DNA from: Methylococcaceae bacterium
GTDB taxonomy: Bacteria; Pseudomonadota; Gammaproteobacteria; Methylococcales; Methylomonadaceae
Direction: 5' to 3'
Assembly: GCA_005779525.1 (NCBI GenBank)
Contig: SXIZ01000243.1
Location: 1-11,509 of the forward strand
DNA length: 11,509 nt
In this document: positions 1 through 7,906 of the stretch, piece after piece
How the letters are laid out: each line of letters begins with the position of its first letter
Position numbering within the stretch: position 1 is the first letter of the stretch
Position numbers and translations under genes: made by a program
The notes under the pieces: model-generated
Databases searched by the model: none
What the model was told of the DNA's origin: nothing
Seen by the model: only the letters and a program-made list of their open reading frames with translations

Positions 1-3000
1 CCACTCTCCAAGCCAACCATCACAGACGGTATCTTATGGCTAAAAGAGCATGAGCGCGGTATTACCCCATCATTGACGGTACAAGACAAGCTAGATATCC
101 AAGTATACCGTCAAATTATCGATAAAGTTCCAATCGAATTACACACCCATATCGAGCTCGATAGCGCAGGTCAGAACCGAGATGTCGTCTTACCCCAAGC
201 CGTATTGACTGGCTTTATTCCCATGGCTCTCAATAGTGATTTACCTGCCCACTTTGCTGCTGAGGGTCAGCTACAAGTGAAAGTCCGTTCTGGGCACTGG
301 CAACTAGATATTATCGCTAGACAGGAGCAGCCCAATGCACAACTGACTTTGGCATCACAGGCAGGATGGCCATCGTCCGAAATTTGGACTTTGGTAGCCC
401 AACCTGAACTTAGAATTGTTGAGGTTCAGGGTGTAAATAGTATTGATGCCAGTCAGACTAATTTGCCTGAAACTTGGCGTGATTTTCCCGCGTATCGAAT
501 TAAAAGCGGTGAAACCATGCAACTCAAGCAACTAAGACGTGGAAATGTCGACCCAGAACCAAATCAATTAGAGCTTAAACGCCAATGGTGGTTGGATTTT
601 GATGGTAATGGCTACAGTATGCATGATCAGATTACGGGTCAGATGCGCAATAACTGGCGCTTAAATGCTCACCCCAGCACATTGCTCGGGAAAGTGAGTC
701 AAAATGAAACTAAGCAACTGATAACGCGTGCTGCAAACGGTGCAATTGGCGTCGAAGTCCGTCAAGGGTTGCTGAATATCCAAGCGGACAGTCGTTACAC
801 TGCAGACATTACACAACCAAAAGCAACAGGATGGTTGCAAAGCTTTAATCAAGTAAGTGTTGAATTAAATTTACCACCAGGGTGGCAGTTACTGGCAGCA
901 AGTGGGGTAGATAATGTCCCTGAAAGTTGGGTAGCGCAGTGGAGTTTACTCGATATCTTTATGGTGATTTTGACCAGCTTAGCGGTATCTCGGCTCTGGC
1001 AACCTTGGCAAGGCATATTAGCATTAGTCACATTAGTATTGATTTGGCATGAAGCGGATGCTCCACGCTGGATTTGGCTGCAGCTCGTAGGCGTGATTGC
1101 TTTAAGTAGAGTCGTACCAAACAGTGGTTTAGCAAAAATACTGAATTTTTATCGACGCGCGCTAGCTATTAGTCTAATCCTGATGCTAATCCCCCTGTGT
1201 CAGCAGCAGCTTAGGCTAGGATTGTATCCACAGCTGGCTACCCCAGAACCGAGCAATCTACTGACCAGCGCTAACACAAACGAATATGCCGAAAGCCGGG
1301 TAGCAGCTGCTCCCCCGCAATCAGAAAGTATAGCGCCACTTCGGCTAGCAAAAAAAGCACTGGATTATGAAGCAGCCCCAGCCAAACAGGAATTTGCGGA
1401 TGTGGATGCCAATATTCAAACCGGTCCAGGATTACCGCACTGGCACTGGCATACCGTGCACTTGTCATGGAATGGGGCAGTGGATAGTCAGCAACAACTT
1501 AAGCTTTGGTACCTAAATCCTACTATGGTTAGGCTGCTTAATTTTTTACGGGTTAGCTTATTAATCGTTTTTAGCCTCGTAATATTTGAAAAATTATCAG
1601 TACTACGAAAATTACGGCACCTCGCAAGCGCAAAACCGCTAAGTATCGTCTTCTGTTTAATAGTGTTTGCACCGCAACCTAAAGCGTATGCGGAATTTCC
1701 ATCGCCAGCGCTTTTGGATGACCTAAAAGAACGCTTATTACATGCGCCAGATTGCTTGCCACAATGCGCAGAAATTAGTCGATTGGACATCTCCATAAAT
1801 CCAAATCAGCTTAAATTAGATTTAGAGTTAGCGACCCAAGCCGCAGTCATCCTGCCCCTACCCGTTCAACAGCAACAATGGTTACCGGAGCAAGTCACAA
1901 TAGCCAGTGGTCAAGCATTTGCACTACAGCGGGATTCCACGGGGCAATTATGGATACAACTGCCCGCAGGACAGCATTTTTTACAATTGCAAGGACCAGT
2001 GCCAACAGCTGAAAACTTCAGTTTAGTACAACCTCTGCCCGCGCATTATGTAAGCGTTAAGCAAACAGGTTGGGAGGTCAGTGGTGTGCATGAACACGGA
2101 ATTGCAGACACACATTTAAAATTTAGCCGAAGTGCTTCAAATACCAAGGATGTCAACGCTCCGCTGACTCAAGACCATCTCATCCCCTTTTTTAAAATCG
2201 AACGGCAATTACAGTTAGGTATCGATTGGCGGGTACATACTGAAGTGCAGCGCTTGACCCCTGCCAATTTGGCTACGCAATTGCATATTCCATTATTACC
2301 CGGTGAAGCAGTGCTCAGTGCAGGCATGCGTACTGAAAACCAACAGCTGACGGTCAATATGGAAACTGAGCAGACCCAATTGAGTTGGGACTCGGTATTG
2401 GAAAAAACGGCCCAACTAGAATTGACCGCCCCCCAAACCACGCAATGGACAGAAACTTGGCGCGTCGACGTCAGTCCACTATGGCATATGGAAAGTGAAG
2501 GGTTGCCCCCGAACCATCCAGGAACATTAGAAACCTGGTCACCCGTATGGCAGCCCCTACCTGGCGAAAAACTTAAATTAGTGTTATCTCGACCTGAAGC
2601 CTTGGCTGGTCAGACCTTAACCTTAGAGCGCAGTGAGGTAAAATTATTTCCAGGTCAGCACTTACTTACGGCAAGCTTAAGTTTACAGCTTACAAGTTCG
2701 CGTGGTGGACAACATAGTGTAAGGCTGCCGGACAATGCTGAATTACAATCGGTCAGCATTGATGGGATAGCCCAACCGATACGGCAACAAAATCATAAAG
2801 TCATTCTCCCAGTCAAACCTGGTGAGCATCAATGGCAGCTCGAATGGCGACAACCTCAAGCTTTAGCTACATTTTTCAGTAGTCCAATAATCGATGTTGC
2901 CATGGATAGCGTCAATCACTCTACCCAAGTGCACATGGCAGAAGATCGTTGGATTTTAATGGTGGCAGGACCATCACTGGGTCCAGCGGTATTATTCTGG

Positions 3001-3594
3001 AGCAATCTATTACTCTCGGTGATTTGGGCTTGGATGATAGCCAACAATCGCCAAATTCCTTTAAAATTTTGGGAATGGTTATTACTGCTAGTGGGTTTAA
3101 GCCAGATACCGATTTATAGGATGGTGTGGGTGGTCGTTTGGTTTTTGATGCTAGCAACCAAAGCTTCTTGGTTAGCAAAGCTGATACCGCAAGCGTCTGC
3201 AAACCTTAGCAATAAAGCGTTACGGCGTAACGCAGGCATTTACAATAGCCTACAAATTTTACAATTTATCCTCACTTTAGTTGCACTCGGTGCGTTGCTT
3301 AGTGCAATTAACCAAGGCTTGCTCGGCGCTCCTGAAATGCAAATCAGCGGAAATGCATCGTCGGCATATCAGCTCAATTGGTATTTAGACCGCAGCACAG
3401 GGCAATTACCTGCGATTAACATTATTTCGGTACCGTTATGGGTCTATCATGCATTAATGCTTGCTTGGTCCCTCTGGTTAGCATTTGCACTACTCAAATG
3501 GTGTAAGTGGGGGTGGAACTGTTTTAGCCAACAGGGACTCTGGTGGTCACTACCTCCAAAGCTTTCACCTACTGCTACAGGAACTGAAAAATAA
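1..3594 (+). CDS. Large inner-membrane/periplasmic protein of unknown function (3' part, 5' end outside window)
   Basis: The frame is open from base 1 to the TAA at 3592-3594, giving 1197 visible residues. The TTG at 73 is only an internal codon, so the true start lies upstream. I cannot assign a function; the protein resembles long, uncharacterised envelope proteins of Proteobacteria. In window numbering, residues 1-315 are hydrophilic and beta-rich. Hydrophobic segments follow at about 317-372, 387-400 and 511-532. Residues 547-564 look like a signal peptide (basic stretch, hydrophobic core, then AYA before E565). A second soluble region spans about 565-980 and contains a C585-x3-C589 pair that could form a disulfide. 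The C-terminus has further membrane segments near 984-1017, 1020-1061, 1086-1109 and 1139-1172. The likely topology is two large periplasmic domains anchored by central and C-terminal helices (inference). The coding region is certain; the role is unknown. Confidence 0.9.
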   Translation, partial: PLSKPTITDGILWLKEHERGITPSLTVQDKLDIQVYRQIIDKVPIELHTHIELDSAGQNRDVVLPQAVLTGFIPMALNSDLPAHFAAEGQLQVKVRSGHWQLDIIARQEQPNAQLTLASQAGWPSSEIWTLVAQPELRIVEVQGVNSIDASQTNLPETWRDFPAYRIKSGETMQLKQLRRGNVDPEPNQLELKRQWWLDFDGNGYSMHDQITGQMRNNWRLNAHPSTLLGKVSQNETKQLITRAANGAIGVEVRQGLLNIQADSRYTADITQPKATGWLQSFNQVSVELNLPPGWQLLAASGVDNVPESWVAQWSLLDIFMVILTSLAVSRLWQPWQGILALVTLVLIWHEADAPRWIWLQLVGVIALSRVVPNSGLAKILNFYRRALAISLILMLIPLCQQQLRLGLYPQLATPEPSNLLTSANTNEYAESRVAAAPPQSESIAPLRLAKKALDYEAAPAKQEFADVDANIQTGPGLPHWHWHTVHLSWNGAVDSQQQLKLWYLNPTMVRLLNFLRVSLLIVFSLVIFEKLSVLRKLRHLASAKPLSIVFCLIVFAPQPKAYAEFPSPALLDDLKERLLHAPDCLPQCAEISRLDISINPNQLKLDLELATQAAVILPLPVQQQQWLPEQVTIASGQAFALQRDSTGQLWIQLPAGQHFLQLQGPVPTAENFSLVQPLPAHYVSVKQTGWEVSGVHEHGIADTHLKFSRSASNTKDVNAPLTQDHLIPFFKIERQLQLGIDWRVHTEVQRLTPANLATQLHIPLLPGEAVLSAGMRTENQQLTVNMETEQTQLSWDSVLEKTAQLELTAPQTTQWTETWRVDVSPLWHMESEGLPPNHPGTLETWSPVWQPLPGEKLKLVLSRPEALAGQTLTLERSEVKLFPGQHLLTASLSLQLTSSRGGQHSVRLPDNAELQSVSIDGIAQPIRQQNHKVILPVKPGEHQWQLEWRQPQALATFFSSPIIDVAMDSVNHSTQVHMAEDRWILMVAGPSLGPAVLFWSNLLLSVIWAWMIANNRQIPLKFWEWLLLLVGLSQIPIYRMVWVVVWFLMLATKASWLAKLIPQASANLSNKALRRNAGIYNSLQILQFILTLVALGALLSAINQGLLGAPEMQISGNASSAYQLNWYLDRSTGQLPAINIISVPLWVYHALMLAWSLWLAFALLKWCKWGWNCFSQQGLWWSLPPKLSPTATGTEK

Positions 3595-3623
3595 AGGTTG
3601 TAAGGTACTATACAGCCTTTTTT
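3593..3623 (+). terminator. Rho-independent terminator of the large membrane-protein gene
   Basis: A 10-bp stem (3593-3602 pairing with 3611-3620, one G-U pair) with an 8-base loop runs straight into a T tract ending at 3623. The stem begins inside the stop codon. This is a standard intrinsic terminator for the upstream gene, and it would also keep that transcript out of the DnaA-box region to its right. Confidence 0.8.
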
Positions 3624-3644
3624 CGCACTGCATTCTTCCTCTCT

Positions 3645-3674
3645 ATGAACTAGGTAATTCTTTACCTAGTTCAT
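3645..3674. repeat. Perfect 13-bp inverted repeat with 4-base loop
   Basis: ATGAACTAGGTAA (3645-3657) and its exact reverse complement (3662-3674) flank TTCT. No long T tract follows on either side, so it is not a classical terminator, although it lies 21 bases after one. It could be a backup terminator, a cruciform, or a binding site for a dimeric protein. The sequence does not decide between these. Confidence 0.85.
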
Positions 3675-3814
3675 ACCCCATTTTCTGTCAGCCATTACTA
3701 AAGCTCACGCTAGCTTATTTGATCATTTCTAGCACTGCACTCGAGCAATGTTCTGAAAGCCAATCTTCACGAAATTTCCCATTAATACCCATTCAGATCA
3801 CGAGACCTTCAAAC
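3675..3814. other. Non-coding spacer left of the DnaA-box cluster
   Basis: No gene is supported here. Two GATC sites are present, at 3721-3724 and 3796-3799. The first begins GATCATTTCTAGC, which loosely resembles the GATC-starting 13-mers of the enterobacterial origin. This match is weak and could be chance. Confidence 0.4.
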
Positions 3815-3886
3815 AGAGGTGTATAAGCCGTGTGTATATAGGCATTTAAGCTGTGGGTTATCACTGGATAACCTAGGCATCTGCAT

Positions 3887-3895
3887 TTATCCACA
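3887..3895 (+). promoter_or_regulatory. Perfect DnaA box
   Basis: This is TTATCCACA, the consensus high-affinity DnaA binding site. It lies in the middle of the box cluster, 79 bases left of the second perfect copy in the same orientation. Confidence 0.7.
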
Positions 3896-3974
3896 ATTTA
3901 GCTACAGAGTAATGAGGGTTTATACCCAATATATGCATTGATCATAAGCGAAGCTGTAGGTCTCTTAGGCTGAG

Positions 3975-3983
3975 TTATCCACA
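3975..3983 (+). promoter_or_regulatory. Perfect DnaA box, R4-like context
   Basis: This is TTATCCACA within GAGTTATCCACAGTA. Its last five bases pair with TGTGG at 3988-3992, where a degenerate box lies on the other strand, so two DnaA monomers could bind face to face. It is the box closest to the AT-rich segment starting at about 3994. Confidence 0.72.
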
Positions 3984-3996
3984 GTAATGTGGCTTA

Positions 3997-4039
3997 CTAA
4001 TAGTAAATATAAGTTTTAAATAGATATTATTACTATTAG
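3997..4039. repeat. AT-rich inverted repeat next to the DnaA boxes (possible unwinding element)
   Basis: CTAATAGTAA at 3997-4006 is repeated exactly in inverse at 4030-4039, with a 23-base A/T-dominated spacer. The left arm read in threes from 3998 gives TAA-TAG-TAA-ATA-TAA. This resembles the DnaA-trio elements (TAG/TAA triplets) that lie next to a DnaA box in bacterial unwinding regions. The inverted repeat is seen directly; its role is inferred. Confidence 0.6.
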
Positions 4040-4045
4040 CATCTG

Positions 4046-4310
4046 CCTTGCTAGGATTAAATGTCAGCGAGTACGACCTCAAAATTTTCCCAATAGCATT
4101 TAAGACAAACGGCTAAGCAGTTGAATAATTGGATTGTGTGAATTATTTCAGTGACTTGAAGCATATTTATCCCTAAACGTACTAGAGATATTTAATTAAA
4201 TAGCTACACTTAAAAGCGTTAGCAGTCTAGCGTTGAGCGGGGGTAATCGCATACTGTTTGCAATACAGTCACCCTGTAACTGGAACAGCCGATATGAGAT
4301 AAGTGCAACC
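4046..4310 (+). other. Non-coding leader of the HDOD-GGDEF gene
   Basis: No gene is supported. One further degenerate DnaA-like 9-mer, TTATCCCTA, lies at 4167-4175. I found no convincing -35/-10 pair. GAGAT at 4295-4299 is a weak ribosome-binding match, 11 bases before the ATG at 4311. The frame of the downstream gene stays open back to a TTG at 4233, but that codon has no ribosome-binding site. Confidence 0.4.
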
Positions 4311-6281
4311 ATGAACATTGCAAACCTGCAAAGCCTACGTGACGCTACCGATGCTATACTCAAAAATGAAGTTAAGCATTTACCTTTAGTGTCATCAGTA
4401 GCGTTGAAATTACTCGAACTGACCAATGATGACTTGGCCAATTTTGCTGATCTGACGCATATTATTGAAACTGAGCCTACATTAGCCGCCAAGACTTTAC
4501 GCCATGTGAATTCAGCAGCCTACGGTCTAAACCACAAAGTCACTTCCGTGCATCGAGCGGTAAATTTATTGGGTTTTTCCGCCGTGCGACAGTTGGCAAT
4601 TGATTTGTTGTTTTACGATAAATTGATTAAGCGCACAGTAAGCAAAGCGTTTGATCCCTTATTTTTCTGGCAACATTGTCTGTTTGTCGCCATTCTGAGT
4701 AAAAAAATTGCGCAATGTGTACAGCACCCTAATCCTGATTTGGTATATACCGCAGGGTTAATCCATGACATTGGTAAAGTGGTTTTGGAGTCATTTGGTA
4801 AAGTCAGCTACAGCGATTTTTTACAAACATTGAACAACACCAATAGTGCGCAACTAGAAAATGAGCGTCGTTTTTTTGGAATATCACATGCAGAACTTGG
4901 GTATGTGTTTTGTTTAGAATGGCAAATTCCTGAGGCCATTGCCGCGGTAGTTGCATGTCATCATGCGAAGGAACATGACCTAAACGCTTTTTCGGCTTAC
5001 CACCTGGAAATTGCAATTATTGCATTTGCAAATTATGTGGCGTGGATGCAAGGTATAGGATCAGTGCACGATGAAGGTCATGCGCAGCTGGAAGAGCATG
5101 TATTAGCGACTTTGCCATTAGCGCAATTAGATTTGGATGCTATTTTGCAAGCTGTTGATCAGGAGATGCAGAAAACCCGCGAATTTTATGGCATTCATTT
5201 TCCGAGTGTCACAAAACTACGCGCGACATTAGTCCGCACAACGTTAAATTTAAGCCAACTACGCCTTCCTGAGGCTAGTGCTAACCAACCGAGTACTAGC
5301 TTGACCTTGCCACATCAGAGTTTAAATCCCGATGAGTTTGTACCCAACACCTTAGCGGCAATTCAAGCTGAGTTTAGGTTGGATCGTTGTTTATTATTAG
5401 ATATTGATGCGAAACGCCGCTGTTTATCGACATTGTATATTTGCCCAGCGAATTGCATTACTTCCCAAAGTTTTGCCTTAGACCCAGAACACATTGCCGG
5501 AAAATTTTTACATTGTTTACGTGATAAAAGTGCTGAGATTATCAATAGTGTGGCCGATCCTAATAACCCATTTACTAAACAATTAGGTGCGCAAGAGTTT
5601 TTAATCGTCCCAGTGAGTTGTCACAACCGTTTAATAGCCATGCTGTATGCCGATAATGTTAATTCGTCACGGCCGCTCGCACCCACATTACCCAAGTTAA
5701 TCTTACCGATAGTCTATGAACTGGGTATTGCATTGCAGCATGCACGGGAATATGCCGTGCAAAAAAAATGTGCCCAAATCGATCCCTTGACGCAGTTATT
5801 TAATAAACGCATGATCGAGGAGTGCTTAACGCAAATTTTTCAACAAGACCCCGTTAAAATAACGCAACTAGCCGTAGGATTTATTGATATAGATCACTTT
5901 AAATCATTTAACGATGTCTGTGGTCATCAAGCCGGAGACGATGTATTAAAAATTGTGGCGGATATATTTCGTAGCTTAACGCGGCCAACGGATTTTATTG
6001 GACGCTACGGCGGGGAAGAGTTTTTATTTGTACTGAAAAATACGGACATACACGGAGCATATGCTTACGCAGAACGCTTACGTGCAGCTATCGAACGTCG
6101 TGGAAAATTAATGAGTAAACGCTTTCATGGTCATGCGTTGACAGTGAGCATTGGGGTTGCGTTGTACACACCAGAGTACATGAATTATCCAGAGTTAGTG
6201 CATGCAGCTGATCAAGCTATGTACAAGGCCAAGTCTAGCGGTAGAAACAAAGTCATCATGATAGCCAATCGACATTCCTAG
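4311..6281 (+). CDS. HDOD-GAF-GGDEF protein, probable diguanylate cyclase
   Basis: The protein has 656 residues from the ATG at 4311. Residues about 18-215 form an HDOD domain, with HDIGK at 152-156 but no GYP motif, so it is not an HD-GYP phosphodiesterase. Residues about 339-480 look like a GAF-type sensor. Residues 491-650 are a GGDEF domain starting with DPLT. The active-site signature is GGEEF at 567-571, and the inhibitory I-site RPTD (558-561) is placed the usual five residues ahead of it. This predicts an active cyclase making c-di-GMP from two GTP, with product feedback and input from the HDOD/GAF part. No transmembrane segment is seen, so it is probably cytoplasmic. The ATG is preferred over the TTG at 4233 because HDOD homology begins shortly after it and the upstream extension shows no domain features. 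The gene ends 20 bases from the convergent branching-enzyme gene. The input signal is unknown. Confidence 0.9.
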   Translation: MNIANLQSLRDATDAILKNEVKHLPLVSSVALKLLELTNDDLANFADLTHIIETEPTLAAKTLRHVNSAAYGLNHKVTSVHRAVNLLGFSAVRQLAIDLLFYDKLIKRTVSKAFDPLFFWQHCLFVAILSKKIAQCVQHPNPDLVYTAGLIHDIGKVVLESFGKVSYSDFLQTLNNTNSAQLENERRFFGISHAELGYVFCLEWQIPEAIAAVVACHHAKEHDLNAFSAYHLEIAIIAFANYVAWMQGIGSVHDEGHAQLEEHVLATLPLAQLDLDAILQAVDQEMQKTREFYGIHFPSVTKLRATLVRTTLNLSQLRLPEASANQPSTSLTLPHQSLNPDEFVPNTLAAIQAEFRLDRCLLLDIDAKRRCLSTLYICPANCITSQSFALDPEHIAGKFLHCLRDKSAEIINSVADPNNPFTKQLGAQEFLIVPVSCHNRLIAMLYADNVNSSRPLAPTLPKLILPIVYELGIALQHAREYAVQKKCAQIDPLTQLFNKRMIEECLTQIFQQDPVKITQLAVGFIDIDHFKSFNDVCGHQAGDDVLKIVADIFRSLTRPTDFIGRYGGEEFLFVLKNTDIHGAYAYAERLRAAIERRGKLMSKRFHGHALTVSIGVALYTPEYMNYPELVHAADQAMYKAKSSGRNKVIMIANRHS

Positions 6282-6301
6282 CTGATTTTGCAAACACCGC
6301 A

Positions 6302-7906
6302 TTATTGCTCAAAGGAACCTGGGCAGTAGTTGCGAAAATTAATCTCAGGAAAAATATTATCCATAATTTCAAGCGCACTCAGATAACGCTCATCAATTTT
6401 ACCTTGGCGCACACTGGTATATAAGTAATTAAAACGTGCTAAGTAATCCGTAATACGCTTATTGGCATACTCTACCGTGGTGCCAGATTGCATAATAAAT
6501 GGCCAGTCTGAAGCCTGAGCCAATAAAATAGAGCGGACTGCCTGATTCAGAGCCCGTTCTTGCAGGTGATTGACGCTCAGACCAGAGAGCTCGGTAACAA
6601 AGGTTTCCATCTGCGTACTGGCTTGTTGCAGCAAGGGGTAAATCCAATCATTATTTTGATTGATCCAATAACTGGAGTAACCTTGGTCGCCCCAGGTCGA
6701 GGCCGAGGGTTGTGCACATTGCTGGTCAGGATAGTTTTGTAAATATTCTCGAGCACTGATCGTTTTGAGATTGCTGTCTTTAGCCGCTGTTAAGCGTAAA
6801 ACCTGCTCAAGCCAATACGGTCCTTCAAACCACCAATGCCCAAATAATTCTGCATCGTAAGGCGCATTAATTAATGGCGGTCGGTCTAAATTGTCTGCTT
6901 GCTGCGCTAATTGTTGCTGGCGCTTATTCACAAAATCTGCCGCATGTTTTCGGGCTTTTGCCAATGCAATGTGCGGTTGATAAATTTCTTTATGACTGTC
7001 TAAACCCGTAACGCGATAATACTTAATACTGGTATTACAGCGATTGTCGGTATTCGGAAGATAGGGGGCAATATATTCCAGATCTAAATCAAAGCCGATA
7101 TCACGATAATATTCTCGATAATCGAAATCACCGGGATAGCCTTGTTTGGAACACCAGACTTGTTGCGAAGATTCTGGATCGCGGGCAAAAGCCATAACGT
7201 GATTGCCACAGTCCAAGGGTGCATAACTACCACGTTGAGGTAGATCACTGGCATGCAGAATGCTGTGGGTATCTACAAAAAAATAGCTGATGCCCGCAGC
7301 CTTAAGTAAAATTTCCAAACCAGGATAATAACCACATTCGGGTAACCAAAATCCAGTGGGGTTAAAGCCCAAAAGTTGCTTAAACGTATCTACTCCCACA
7401 TTTATCTGATTGCTTACCGCCGCTGCATTAATGTTTAACAAAGGTAAAAATCCGTGGGTAGCCGCGCTGGTAATTAATTCCAGCGTGCCATGTTGATGGT
7501 GCCTTTTAAACGCACTGATCAGATCTCCCTGATAGTGTTCGGTATAACGGTCTAAACTGCTGCGGAATAAGCGTCGATAGAGTTTTGCAAGGCGGTTAAA
7601 CTCAGGGTGATGTTGGGTTCGAACGACCTCACGCTCGGCTAATTCAATACGGCTTGCTAAATAATTAACATAGCGTTGTTGCAACAAATTATCATTGAGC
7701 ATCGTGAGTAGCGGAGGCGACAGGGATAGGGTCAGGCGAAAGTCAATTTGATCGCGCTGCAATCGCTCTAACATATTCAGTAATGGCAGATAACACTCGG
7801 TTATCGCCTCGAACAACCAATTTTCCTCAAAAAAACGCGCGTGCTCTGGATGACGCACATAGGGCAAATGTGCATGCAACACAATATTTAAAAAGCCAAG
7901 ACTCAC
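6302..7906 (-). CDS. GH57 1,4-alpha-glucan branching enzyme
   Basis: The protein has 534 residues, close to characterised GH57 branching enzymes (about 520-560). These cut alpha-1,4-glucan and re-attach the chain through an alpha-1,6 bond, as in glycogen synthesis. All five GH57 regions are visible: HAHLPYVRHP (11-20), ATHGFLPLL (149-157), GFWLPECGYYPG with the expected nucleophile E190, APYDAELFGHWWFEG with the expected acid/base D351, and WGDQGYSSYW (405-414). The stretch from ARDPES (241-246) through GYPGDFDYREYYRDIG is characteristic of the branching subgroup rather than GH57 amylases. Y228 may be the flexible-loop tyrosine reported as important for branching, but I could not align it. 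There is no signal peptide, so it is cytoplasmic. The start is GTG, overlapping the TGA of the upstream DUF4912 gene as GTGA, with a good AGGAG seven bases before it. Translation is probably coupled to that gene. Confidence 0.93.
   Translation of the reverse strand: MSLGFLNIVLHAHLPYVRHPEHARFFEENWLFEAITECYLPLLNMLERLQRDQIDFRLTLSLSPPLLTMLNDNLLQQRYVNYLASRIELAEREVVRTQHHPEFNRLAKLYRRLFRSSLDRYTEHYQGDLISAFKRHHQHGTLELITSAATHGFLPLLNINAAAVSNQINVGVDTFKQLLGFNPTGFWLPECGYYPGLEILLKAAGISYFFVDTHSILHASDLPQRGSYAPLDCGNHVMAFARDPESSQQVWCSKQGYPGDFDYREYYRDIGFDLDLEYIAPYLPNTDNRCNTSIKYYRVTGLDSHKEIYQPHIALAKARKHAADFVNKRQQQLAQQADNLDRPPLINAPYDAELFGHWWFEGPYWLEQVLRLTAAKDSNLKTISAREYLQNYPDQQCAQPSASTWGDQGYSSYWINQNNDWIYPLLQQASTQMETFVTELSGLSVNHLQERALNQAVRSILLAQASDWPFIMQSGTTVEYANKRITDYLARFNYLYTSVRQGKIDERYLSALEIMDNIFPEINFRNYCPGSFEQ

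Larger units (their letters stand above)
3815..4045. other. oriC: Candidate chromosomal replication origin (oriC-like DnaA-box cluster with AT-rich flank)
   Basis: Eight 9-mers match the DnaA box TTATCCACA at 7 or more positions. They lie at 3818-3826(-), 3831-3839(-), 3852-3860(-), 3863-3871(-), 3887-3895(+, perfect), 3920-3928(+), 3975-3983(+, perfect) and 3988-3996(-). The box at 3975 sits in GAGTTATCCACAGTA, which from memory is identical to the context of box R4 in E. coli oriC. The box at 3920 follows AATGAGGG, as R2 does in E. coli. A GATC site lies at 3940-3943. To the right, 3994-4039 is very AT-rich and contains an inverted repeat, so it could be the unwinding element. The region is gene-free and shielded by a terminator on the left. 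Against the call: none of the usual oriC neighbour genes is visible, and similar clusters occur at plasmid origins and DnaA-titration sites. Confidence 0.55.

Noticed and set aside
73..75. TTG as start of the large membrane protein
   Set aside because: The frame is open to the first base of the window and the protein family-like sequence continues upstream, so the start lies outside.
3485..3826. Plus-strand open frame of 113 codons spanning the end of the large gene and the spacer
   Set aside because: It starts inside the membrane-protein gene in another frame, crosses the terminator and the 13-bp palindrome, and has no recognisable protein features or ribosome-binding site.
3815..4045. Plasmid or phage origin
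   Set aside because: No rep, par or phage genes are present and the flanking genes are chromosomal housekeeping types. It is kept as a chromosomal candidate instead.
4233..4310. 26-codon N-terminal extension of the HDOD-GGDEF protein from a TTG
   Set aside because: No ribosome-binding site, no domain content, and the HDOD domain begins soon after the ATG at 4311.
4762..4780. HD-GYP type phosphodiesterase
   Set aside because: The HDIGK motif is present but there is no GYP motif, and the region has the overall pattern of HDOD domains, which usually lack catalysis.
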